NCBI RefSeq assembly: GCF_011455875.1
Contig: NZ_CP015031.1
Span: 1-64,000 of the forward strand
Length of the DNA: 64,000 nucleotides
Direction: 5' to 3'
Source of the DNA: Basfia succiniciproducens
GTDB lineage: Bacteria > Pseudomonadota > Gammaproteobacteria > Enterobacterales > Pasteurellaceae
Position 1 is the stretch's first letter. Each line of letters starts with the position of its first letter. This document shows, piece by piece, positions 14,111-21,470 of this stretch. Below the pieces are notes generated by a model, which ran no database searches, was not told where the DNA came from, and worked only from the letters and a program-made list of their open reading frames with translations. The position numbers were made by a program, and so were the translations under genes.

Positions 14111-15137
14111 AATGCCAGTGAGTCCTAATGAAAGGAATAATGTCTTTCAGACATTCGGCAATGGAAATTACGGTTAGATTTTTTTCCACTTCTTTTCCGA
14201 ACGGCGGACAGAAAGCAATATGATAATCCGGTGCGTTGATTGGTCGCCAGCGCCGGGGAATCGCCGATAATCGGCTTGGATAAAATCCGATAGTCGGGAT
14301 ATTTAGTGCACCGCTAAGATGCAATGGACCGGTTGAACCGGAAATATACAGATCGGCGCATGCCAGGGAACGGGCGAAATCCACTAATCCGTTGTTCTTC
14401 GCATAAACCACCACATTCGGGCGGCTCACTAAATTTGCCAGTTGTCGGGCTTTTTCTTTCTCGTTCGGGCCGGCGGTTAGAATAATATAACAATCAAATT
14501 CTCTCAAAATACCTTGAATCAGATCTGCATATTGCTGTAAAGAAAGATTATTTGCCGAACCGCCGGAACCGCTATGGACAAACAGCCACTTTTTATCTTG
14601 TTTAATATTAAGTTGCTCGCTTAATAAAATTTTCTGATTTTCCACCGCACTTTTAGCAAATTGTAAATATGGTGCGGAAGGCTCGATGATGGGGATATTG
14701 TGATCCCGTAAAAATTGACGGGCTAAGTCCATATTGTATTCATATTCCGCTTTTTCCGAACGGGAACGACGTTGCGTTAAGCGATGGTTATACAAAAACT
14801 GAAATAGCTTAGTTGCCGGCGCCAAGCGGTATTTAATCCCCGCTTTCCAAACCAGTTTTGCATTATACCAGGTTGAAAAAAAACTAATTACCGCATCGAA
14901 TTTTTGTGCTCTTATTAATTGCAAAGTGCGGTCAAATTCCGGCGGATTTTTTTTATTTTTTGCATCAATGATGACTTCATCAATATAAGGGCAGATTTCA
15001 GCAATCGGTGCCGTATATGCGGGCACAAGGGCACTGATCTTCAGCTGCGGATAAGATTTTTTAAGCAATGCCAATGCCGGAAAAATAAGCATAAAATCGC
15101 CAAGTTTGTCATTACGGATAACGAGAAGTTTTTGCAT
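14109..15137 (-). CDS. Family 9 glycosyltransferase (heptosyltransferase-like)
   Basis: ADP-heptose:LPS heptosyltransferase fold (GT-B). N-terminal LLVIRNDKLGDFMLIFPAL and C-terminal SGSTGPLHLSGALNIPTIGFY (about residues 267-287) are the family's conserved motifs. Length 342 aa. It probably builds the lipooligosaccharide inner core, but which heptose it transfers cannot be told. The start ATG at 15137 has GGGG upstream. Two uptake signals lie inside the coding region (near 14642 and 14922). It sits between the WaaE-like gene (convergent) and the rpsP operon (divergent). Confidence 0.82.
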   Translation of the reverse strand: MQKLLVIRNDKLGDFMLIFPALALLKKSYPQLKISALVPAYTAPIAEICPYIDEVIIDAKNKKNPPEFDRTLQLIRAQKFDAVISFFSTWYNAKLVWKAGIKYRLAPATKLFQFLYNHRLTQRRSRSEKAEYEYNMDLARQFLRDHNIPIIEPSAPYLQFAKSAVENQKILLSEQLNIKQDKKWLFVHSGSGGSANNLSLQQYADLIQGILREFDCYIILTAGPNEKEKARQLANLVSRPNVVVYAKNNGLVDFARSLACADLYISGSTGPLHLSGALNIPTIGFYPSRLSAIPRRWRPINAPDYHIAFCPPFGKEVEKNLTVISIAECLKDIIPFIRTHWH

Positions 15138-15194
15138 AATAAATTGCCCCTAAAATCCCTCTCATTTTAACAAAATTCGAGACTAAGATAAACC

Positions 15195-15222
15195 TTGCTT
15201 TTTAGGCTTAAAAATGTATAAT
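15195..15222 (+). promoter_or_regulatory. Promoter of the rpsP operon
   Basis: -35 TTGCTT (15195-15200) and -10 TATAAT (15217-15222), 16-bp spacer, about 98 bp before rpsP. Confidence 0.7.
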
Positions 15223-15266
15223 CTTCAGGCTTTTTGTCTATATATACAGAGAAAAGAGTAAGCATT

Positions 15267-15294
15267 CCTGCCCCTTCGTAGCAGGTTTTCTTTT
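15267..15294 (+). promoter_or_regulatory. Possible attenuator hairpin in the rpsP leader
   Basis: CCTGC pairs with GCAGG around a 9-nt loop, immediately followed by TTTTCTTTT. It looks like a weak intrinsic terminator inside the leader, 26 bp before the rpsP start. Function is inferred. Confidence 0.4.
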
Positions 15295-15319
15295 ATTATT
15301 AAACATTTAGAGGAAGGTT

Positions 15320-15568
15320 ATGGTAACCATTCGTTTATCTCGTGGCGGAGCTAAAAAACGCCCATTTTATCAAATCGTAGTAGCTGACAGCCGTTGCCCG
15401 CGTGACGGTCGTTTTATCGAACGTGTCGGTTTCTTCAACCCATTAGCGGCAGGTAATGCTGAACGTCTTCGTATCCAATTAGACCGTGTTAACGCTTGGT
15501 TAGAAAAAGGCGCAAGCTTATCTGATCGTGTTGCCGCTTTAGTTAAAGAAGCACAAAAAGCTGCATAA
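15320..15568 (+). CDS. rpsP: 30S ribosomal protein S16
   Basis: Small-subunit protein needed for 30S assembly. The 82-aa product begins [20 protein letters not shown], the invariant S16 N-terminus, and contains [14 protein letters not shown]. The start has a strong ribosome site (AGAGGAAGG). First gene of the conserved rpsP-rimM-trmD-rplS operon, 36 bp before rimM. Confidence 0.98.
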   Translation: MVTIRLSRGGAKKRPFYQIVVADSRCPRDGRFIERVGFFNPLAAGNAERLRIQLDRVNAWLEKGASLSDRVAALVKEAQKAA

Positions 15569-15604
15569 TCGCTTTTGAAAAAGATAAATCGGTAGGTGAA
15601 TAAA

Positions 15605-16132
15605 ATGGATCGGCAAAGAATTGAAACGGTTGGCAAATTAGGCTCAACTTATGGCATTCGCGGTTGGTTACGTATTTATTCATCAACAGAAAACGCTGAA
15701 AGTATTTTTGATTATCAGCCGTGGTTTTTAAAAATAAAAGACCAATGGCAGGCTATCGAACTGGAAACATGGAAACACCATAATCACGAATTGATTGTTA
15801 AATTAAAAAATATCAATGATCGTGAAACCGCACAAACTTTAGCAAATGTGGAAATCGGTGTGGATTTATCCGTTTTTCCGGCGCTTGAAGAAGGTGATTT
15901 TTATTGGCATGATTTAATCGGCTGCCAAGTGGTCAATCTTCAGGGGTACGCTATGGGTACCGTTTCCGAAATGATGGAGACGGGTTCCAATGACGTATTG
16001 GTAGTGCGTGCAAACGCAAAAGATGCTTTTGGTAAGCAAGAACGTTTAATCCCGTTTTTGTATGAACAAGTAGTTAAAAGAGTAGATCTCACCACAAAGA
16101 CTATTGAAGTGGATTGGGACGCTGGTTTCTAA
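15605..16132 (+). CDS. rimM: Ribosome maturation factor RimM
   Basis: 16S rRNA-processing factor that binds S19 during 30S head assembly. The N-terminal RimM domain has [19 protein letters not shown] and the C-terminal PRC barrel has [13 protein letters not shown] through [13 protein letters not shown] choose the ATG at 15605 (AGGT upstream) over an in-frame GTG at 15596. This gives 175 aa, the usual length in this family. Second gene of the rpsP operon. Confidence 0.96.
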   Translation: MDRQRIETVGKLGSTYGIRGWLRIYSSTENAESIFDYQPWFLKIKDQWQAIELETWKHHNHELIVKLKNINDRETAQTLANVEIGVDLSVFPALEEGDFYWHDLIGCQVVNLQGYAMGTVSEMMETGSNDVLVVRANAKDAFGKQERLIPFLYEQVVKRVDLTTKTIEVDWDAGF

Positions 16133-16186
16133 CCTCGGGTACGCTGTTAGCTTTGAGTTTTAACATTTACACAAAGGATTTTTACC

Positions 16187-16954
16187 ATGTGGATCGGGAT
16201 TATTAGTCTTTTCCCCGAAATGTTTAAAGCAATTACAGAATTTGGGGTGACAGGACGAGCCGTAAAACAAAATCTCTTGCAGGTATCATGTTGGAATCCT
16301 CGTGATTTCACTCATGATAAACATAAAACCGTTGACGATCGTCCTTATGGCGGCGGTCCGGGAATGCTGATGATGGTGCAACCGTTGCGTGATGCAATCC
16401 ATGCGGCAAAAGCGGAAGCGGGAGATGGCGTAAAGGTGATTTACCTTTCGCCGCAAGGGCGTAAACTAGATCAAACCGGTGTAACGGAATTAGCTGCAAA
16501 CGAAAAATTAATTTTAGTTTGCGGTCGTTATGAAGGGATTGACGAACGATTGATCCAAACTGAAATTGATGAAGAATGGTCGATTGGCGATTACGTTCTG
16601 ACAGGGGGAGAACTTCCTGCAATGACATTAATTGATGCTGTTGCGAGATTTGTCCCGGGTGTATTGGGCAAGCAGGTTTCTGCCGAAGAAGATTCTTTTG
16701 CGGAGGGCTTATTAGATTGCCCGCATTATACCCGTCCTGAAGTTTTAGACGGTTATGTAGTGCCGCCTGTGCTGATGTCAGGTAATCATGAAGAAATCCG
16801 CAAATGGAGATTAAAACAATCCCTTGAGCGAACATGGTTAAGACGCCCCGAGCTATTAGAAAAACTAGCTCTGACTGACGAACAAAAGAAACTGTTAAAA
16901 GATATTATAGAGGCATATCATATACGCCAATCGAAAACATCGGATAACGGTTAA
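16187..16954 (+). CDS. trmD: tRNA (guanine-N1)-methyltransferase TrmD
   Basis: SPOUT-class enzyme making m1G37 in tRNAs that read CUN, CCN and CGG, which prevents frameshifting. Motifs [27 protein letters not shown] and the knot region [12 protein letters not shown]...[15 protein letters not shown] are all present. Length 255 aa, as usual. AAGGA lies before the ATG. Third gene of the rpsP operon. Confidence 0.98.
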   Translation: MWIGIISLFPEMFKAITEFGVTGRAVKQNLLQVSCWNPRDFTHDKHKTVDDRPYGGGPGMLMMVQPLRDAIHAAKAEAGDGVKVIYLSPQGRKLDQTGVTELAANEKLILVCGRYEGIDERLIQTEIDEEWSIGDYVLTGGELPAMTLIDAVARFVPGVLGKQVSAEEDSFAEGLLDCPHYTRPEVLDGYVVPPVLMSGNHEEIRKWRLKQSLERTWLRRPELLEKLALTDEQKKLLKDIIEAYHIRQSKTSDNG

Positions 16955-16992
16955 TTCAGTTTAATCTAGTTAATTTATTAAAGGTTTAAAAA

Positions 16993-17343
16993 ATGAGCAA
17001 CATCATTAAACAACTTGAACAAGAACAATTAAAACAAAACATACCTAGCTTCCGTCCGGGTGACACATTAGAAGTTAAAGTATGGGTAGTTGAAGGCGCT
17101 AAAAAACGTCTGCAAGCATTCGAAGGCGTGGTTATTGCAATTCGTAACCGTGGCTTGCACAGCGCATTCACTTTACGTAAAGTATCAAACGGTACCGGCG
17201 TTGAGCGTGTTTTCCAAACTCATTCACCGGCAATCGACAGCATCTCCGTTAAACGTAAAGGTGCGGTACGTAAAGCGAAACTTTATTACTTACGTGAACG
17301 TTCAGGTAAATCTGCACGTATTAAAGAACGTCTTGGTGCATAA
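16993..17343 (+). CDS. rplS: 50S ribosomal protein L19
   Basis: Large-subunit protein at the 30S-50S interface. The 116-aa product has the family core [20 protein letters not shown] and [17 protein letters not shown]. Last gene of the operon, 38 bp after trmD, followed by a strong terminator. Confidence 0.98.
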   Translation: MSNIIKQLEQEQLKQNIPSFRPGDTLEVKVWVVEGAKKRLQAFEGVVIAIRNRGLHSAFTLRKVSNGTGVERVFQTHSPAIDSISVKRKGAVRKAKLYYLRERSGKSARIKERLGA

Positions 17344-17365
17344 TCCGCAAGGATTACGCCATACA

Positions 17366-17395
17366 GAAAAAGGCTTGGGTTTCCAAGCCTTTTTT
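17366..17395 (+). terminator. Terminator after rplS
   Basis: Perfect stem AAAAAGGCTTGG/CCAAGCCTTTTT, ending in a T run, 22 bp after rplS. It also separates the operon from the convergent glycosyltransferase cassette. Confidence 0.9.
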
Positions 17396-17423
17396 GTTAA
17401 TTACATTTAGCAGTATTTAGCAG

Positions 17424-18293
17424 TTATTTTGAAAAATAGCTGATATTTTTATCAGGAAAATATTTATCCGTCAGCGCTTTTAATTTGCTATTGGTACTGC
17501 GTTGTTTTTTATGAATAGGCAGTCGGTTCCAGTCGAATTCGGCAACTTCATTAATACAATCTTGAAGCGATAAATTTTTTAGCAGCGCATTAACAAAAAA
17601 TGCCGAGATAAGTTTGTTCCATTCATTTTTATTGCCCCAATAATGTCCGATAATATGATCGCAAGCGTTCAGTTCGCCATAATGATTTAATGCTATAGAA
17701 AATGAAAATTGTTCGACTAAACGTCTGGTACAGTCTGTAGCACAAATTTCATCACAAAGCTGAAGGCTTAATGTAATTATTTCTTTAGCTTTATTTGCGG
17801 GAAGCGCAATAACGCCGGCGTTCCACATCGTACTTTGACTATCTAACCGAATACCGGCAAAGGTTTTATCCTTCAGGCTATTGTGCATTTTCTTCGTCGT
17901 ATTATCGATTTCATCACCTAATGCACATTCGAGTTTATGCATAAAAAGCTGATTTTGGGAAAGCTTGTCTTGTATTCCTGCTAAATCGGTAGCAAGAAAC
18001 GTGTCACTGTCAATGTAAAGCAAATGCTCAGCGGGATAGCGTTTTTGTACTTTTTCTAACGCTTTAATTTTTACCCGCCAAAAGAACTGATATTCGCCTT
18101 GCCATTGTGTTAAGGTATCTTCATTAATTTGAATAAATTCAATTTTATTACCGAAAAAAGCATAAAATTCAGGGCGATCCGTGACCATAATTACCCGCTT
18201 AACAGCGGGATCTTTCAGAAAACTTAAAATAGCAAAGCTTGCCTGATAGTGGTTTTCCAGACGGGATCCAAAGGTGAGCAAAACAATATTCAT
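17424..18293 (-). CDS. Putative nucleotide-sugar glycosyltransferase (family not assigned)
   Basis: Probably a GT-A-fold transferase of lipooligosaccharide synthesis. The first residues MNIVLLTFGSRLENHYQASF form a Rossmann-like strand. YIDSDTFLATDL (near residue 97) looks like a metal-binding DxD motif, and a later QFSFSIALN/HYWGNKNEW stretch resembles family 8-type C-termini. The start is the ATG at 18293, which overlaps the preceding stop as ATGA; an ORF extension to 18302 is less likely. Length 289 aa. Last gene of a four-gene glycosyltransferase cassette. I do not recognise a characterised orthologue. Confidence 0.7.
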   Translation of the reverse strand: MNIVLLTFGSRLENHYQASFAILSFLKDPAVKRVIMVTDRPEFYAFFGNKIEFIQINEDTLTQWQGEYQFFWRVKIKALEKVQKRYPAEHLLYIDSDTFLATDLAGIQDKLSQNQLFMHKLECALGDEIDNTTKKMHNSLKDKTFAGIRLDSQSTMWNAGVIALPANKAKEIITLSLQLCDEICATDCTRRLVEQFSFSIALNHYGELNACDHIIGHYWGNKNEWNKLISAFFVNALLKNLSLQDCINEVAEFDWNRLPIHKKQRSTNSKLKALTDKYFPDKNISYFSK

Positions 18294-19315
18294 AGTAGCC
18301 ATTCTGGTTTTATTGCTTCGGGGGATAATTCGTTTATATTATCTTTATAATATAAAATGTGAGTTTTCGCTTGGCTAATCGGTTTCCAGTGGATAAATGC
18401 AATAGGATCTTCTTTATAAATTGCTATCATTGGTTTATTGAAACCTGATGCAATATGTACTGTTGATGTATCCGTCGAAATAAGCAGAGCACAATGACGA
18501 ATTAGCTCTATTGTGTGAAAAATAGTTGTTGTATCATGTATAAATATATTGGTATAACTTTTGGCGGCATCTTTCAGCATTGGGATAACTTCGGGATAAC
18601 TTAATAAAACCAACGGGTTATCAGATTGCGAGGTTAAGTAAGATATATATTTTTCAATGTTTTGTTTGTTCATCACTTTATGACGATAACCACCAAAAAA
18701 ATTTACCGCTATATAATTTTTTAGTTGGTTTATTTCTAAAAATTGTGAAATTTCAATCGCACTTTGGCTGTTATAAGGGACATCGTAGCTCATATCCTGA
18801 ACCTGAATTCCTATTTTTTCAAGCGCTAGACGATATAATTCGGAGAAGTGGAATTCACCCTCTAGATTGATGTTAAATAATTGATAATTCGATTTTTTAT
18901 AACCGATGTAATTTCTTGCATTAATTAAACGTAGCAATAATAAATCACGATTTTTCAGGCTAATTGTCGGATCAATTACTACGTCATATTGCAATTTAGC
19001 TAATTTTAAACCACACGTGACATAGTCTAAAATATCTCGCTTTTTCACATAATAAAGTTGATCAATATGTGGATTTTGTTCAAATAAATAAGCATCTTTT
19101 TGAGTACAAATTACACCTATATGAATATTCGGATTTGCCTTTTTTAATTCCCTAAAAACAAATGAGCTAACGATATAATCCCCAATTTTCCCATCTTGAC
19201 GTAAGAATAAAATACGTTGTGGGGGAAATACGTTCACATCTCCCTGAATTTTTTTATCAATTAATAGCTTTCCAAGGGATAATCGTAGGTTTCGTAATAT
19301 ATTCTTTAAATTCAT
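18290..19315 (-). CDS. Family 9 glycosyltransferase (heptosyltransferase-like)
   Basis: GT-B enzyme of the ADP-heptose transferase family. ILFLRQDGKIGDYIVSSFVF (about residue 31) and LLISTDTSTVHIASGFNKP near residue 280 are the family's N- and C-terminal motifs. Length 341 aa. Third gene of the cassette, 14 bp after the family 25 gene and overlapping the next gene by 4 bp. The coding sequence is markedly AT-rich compared with flanking rplS and priA. The transferred sugar may be heptose or another sugar. Confidence 0.78.
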   Translation of the reverse strand: MNLKNILRNLRLSLGKLLIDKKIQGDVNVFPPQRILFLRQDGKIGDYIVSSFVFRELKKANPNIHIGVICTQKDAYLFEQNPHIDQLYYVKKRDILDYVTCGLKLAKLQYDVVIDPTISLKNRDLLLLRLINARNYIGYKKSNYQLFNINLEGEFHFSELYRLALEKIGIQVQDMSYDVPYNSQSAIEISQFLEINQLKNYIAVNFFGGYRHKVMNKQNIEKYISYLTSQSDNPLVLLSYPEVIPMLKDAAKSYTNIFIHDTTTIFHTIELIRHCALLISTDTSTVHIASGFNKPMIAIYKEDPIAFIHWKPISQAKTHILYYKDNINELSPEAIKPEWLL

Positions 19316-19329
19316 AATTAGTTAGATAT

Positions 19330-20007
19330 TTAGTTATAACGATCTTCGATTGCATTGATTTCTGAATCAACACCGCAGAATACACAAGGAGGCTCAATTC
19401 CATAAGCATTAATTTGGGTGATTTGCAAGCCCCCTGTCAAGTAATCAGAAGGCATCCTGACGGGATAAGCATGGTTCAATAATTTTTTTGCACCCGATAA
19501 GGTAATTAAATACGAAGTTGTTCGAAAAATACAGCGCTTGGAATTTTTTGAAGGAGAACGATAGCGAACCAATTTATATCCTTCATGAATATTTCTTTTG
19601 CAGAACCAAGATTTTGCTTTTCCATGCTCAAAAAAAATAATTTCTCTGCGTGAAGGAACTTTGGATAAGGTTTCTTCAACAATTTTTTTAAATTCATGAT
19701 GAATAATTGCATCATCTTCAAAAATAATAGCTTGTTCAATATTGTCTTTTAGAATATGTTCATAAACTGCTATATGACTTAATGCACAGCCAATTTCCCC
19801 TAAAGTTAATGGTTTTTTGGTGGAAAATCTTTTCACCGCAAACTCTCTATCAATTTTACTGAGTTCTTCTTGCGATAAATCTTTTCCATAAATGGCATCA
19901 AAAAATTCAAATTTAATACCTAATGCATTAAAACGTTGAGCGATAACATCTCGACGAGGAGAATTTTTAAGACTAATAATAAAAATTTTAGGTAGCTCTA
20001 TTTTCAT
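19330..20007 (-). CDS. Family 25 LOS glycosyltransferase (Lex2B/LpsA-like)
   Basis: Glycosyltransferase of lipooligosaccharide chain extension; relatives in Haemophilus (LpsA, Lex2B) add galactose or glucose. The family motifs are IFIISLKNSPRRDVI at the N-terminus, GEIGCALSHIAVYEHI, and the catalytic-type FEDDAIIHHEF. The ATG at 20007 (MKIELPKIF) starts the conserved domain exactly and follows the upstream stop by 13 bp. A TTG 45 bp further upstream would overlap the upstream gene. Length 225 aa. Second gene of the cassette. Confidence 0.82.
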   Translation of the reverse strand: MKIELPKIFIISLKNSPRRDVIAQRFNALGIKFEFFDAIYGKDLSQEELSKIDREFAVKRFSTKKPLTLGEIGCALSHIAVYEHILKDNIEQAIIFEDDAIIHHEFKKIVEETLSKVPSRREIIFFEHGKAKSWFCKRNIHEGYKLVRYRSPSKNSKRCIFRTTSYLITLSGAKKLLNHAYPVRMPSDYLTGGLQITQINAYGIEPPCVFCGVDSEINAIEDRYN

Positions 20008-20020
20008 GGGTGATTCCAAA

Positions 20021-20950
20021 CTAAATAATTTTATAAACGAGTTTATCTTCAATTTCCCTGAGTATACGTTTTAATTGAAATTTAAGAGGAACAGATTGGT
20101 ATTTCTTATTCCAATGAGGTGGTTTATTTCTAATACTATTATATATTTGATCAAATAAGCAACTTTTTACCATGGTTGTTGTCGGTAACCAAGGTTTGTG
20201 ACTTCCCACATAATGCAAAATACATATTGGCTTTGTAGCCTTCTCCAAACTAGATAAAAGCAATTTCCCTTTATGCGCTAATTTTATTCTGTTTCGATGA
20301 TTCACTGTAAAATTATAGCGACTATCTAAAAAAAGAACTTTTCCTTTTAAAACACCATTTAAAATATCCTGATCTTGAAATTGAATATTGGGATAATCTT
20401 TATTCCAATCAATAGCTTTTTGATATAAGTTAAATTCTCTTAGTGCTTTTAGATTTAATAATAAAACTCCTGCATTTATATAAGGTTGAGAATCCTGTAA
20501 ACCAATTTTTCTTTTGTAATCTTGATTTTCATATTCAATATAGGGGTCTAAGCAAGCACCAACTAGATTGTCGGCTAAATCAATATGCCATAAACGACTT
20601 AAATCAGAAATTACTATAATATCAATATCAAGATAAATAGCTTTGTTAAGCTCATTTAGATAATCAGCAACTTTTAGTCTAGCGTATGTAGCAGATGAAA
20701 TATAACTGATGGTTTGAGGAAAACACTGAAAGTCATTATCATCAATTTTTATAAAATTGATACTATGCTGGAACGAATTTTTTTTGTTAATGTTTTGTAT
20801 TAAGTTTTTAATACAAGACTTAGATTCTTCTGAAATGTTAAAATCTAAAATATAAAATTGAGTAGATAATGTTGTATTATCTAGAATACTTTTTATCACA
20901 ACAGATAAATAAGGTGCATAATTTTTGTCGCAGTTAAATATAATATTCAT
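20021..20950 (-). CDS. Family 8 glycosyltransferase (LgtC/RfaJ-like)
   Basis: Retaining galactosyl- or glucosyltransferase of lipooligosaccharide synthesis. Conserved points are the N-terminal INIIFNCDKNYAPYLSVVI-like segment, the metal-binding DID at residues 108-110 (IYLDIDIIV), QPYINAGVLLLNL, FQDQDILN, and the C-terminal HYVGSHKPW, equivalent to HYTGPHKPW of LgtC. Length 309 aa. First gene of the minus-strand cassette, separated from rpmE by a hairpin. Very AT-rich. Confidence 0.82.
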   Translation of the reverse strand: MNIIFNCDKNYAPYLSVVIKSILDNTTLSTQFYILDFNISEESKSCIKNLIQNINKKNSFQHSINFIKIDDNDFQCFPQTISYISSATYARLKVADYLNELNKAIYLDIDIIVISDLSRLWHIDLADNLVGACLDPYIEYENQDYKRKIGLQDSQPYINAGVLLLNLKALREFNLYQKAIDWNKDYPNIQFQDQDILNGVLKGKVLFLDSRYNFTVNHRNRIKLAHKGKLLLSSLEKATKPICILHYVGSHKPWLPTTTMVKSCLFDQIYNSIRNKPPHWNKKYQSVPLKFQLKRILREIEDKLVYKII

Positions 20951-20970
20951 ATTTCCTCTTTCGCATAAAA

Positions 20971-20996
20971 CTAACCCCCGCAGCAGCAGGGGTTAG
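20971..20996 (-). terminator. Terminator after rpmE
   Basis: Stem CTAACCCC/GGGGTTAG with a CAG-rich loop. On the minus strand it is followed by TTTTATG. It lies 14 bp after rpmE and before the glycosyltransferase cassette. Confidence 0.7.
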
Positions 20997-21009
20997 TCTA
21001 GAATTCAAA

Positions 21010-21225
21010 TTATTTTTTTGAACCTGGAATAGAGAAACGTTTGTTGAAACGTTCAACACGACCACCGGTATCAACAACACGTTGTTTACCAGTGTAGAAC
21101 GGGTGGCAGTTGCCGCACACGTCTAGGTTGATATCGTGACCTGCTGTAGAGCGGGTTTTGATTACGTTACCGCAAGAACAAGTAACAGTAATTTCTTTAT
21201 ATTCAGGATGAATACCTTGTTTCAT
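21010..21225 (-). CDS. rpmE: 50S ribosomal protein L31 (zinc-binding, C+ type)
   Basis: Bridges the 30S head and 50S central protuberance. The 71-aa product [20 protein letters not shown] keeps the zinc cysteines (CSC at 16-18, CGNC near 37-40) of the C+ paralogue. The ATG at 21225 is preceded by GAGGT at ideal spacing; an upstream in-frame start would add four residues and is rejected. Divergent from priA, as in many gammaproteobacteria. Confidence 0.97.
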   Translation of the reverse strand: MKQGIHPEYKEITVTCSCGNVIKTRSTAGHDINLDVCGNCHPFYTGKQRVVDTGGRVERFNKRFSIPGSKK

Positions 21226-21345
21226 AGAAAACCTCAAAATGAAGCCTCGCCGCTATAAGGACCAGCTCTGAGAGCTTCCAAACACCACGAGTGATTAATA
21301 TTATGTCATCGAAAATCAATATGATTTTCTGAAGACTCTGTGTAA
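21226..21345 (-). promoter_or_regulatory. Structured leader upstream of rpmE, candidate L31 autoregulatory RNA
   Basis: The 5' leader on the minus strand can form hairpins: GAAAATC/GATTTTC around 21308-21326, and AGCTC/GAGCT around 21264-21276, just before the ribosome site. L31 leaders are known as autoregulatory RNA candidates in gammaproteobacteria. Assignment here is by position and foldability only. Confidence 0.4.
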
Positions 21346-21470
21346 AAGAGAGCAAATTATACCGTAAAAAATGGATTATTCAAGGGGATTATTCGTTATA
21401 ATAAGTCGGAACTCAGGCGACGAACGCCTTATTTTATCGGTTTTAAACTTTACCTATTTTTGATTTGCTT

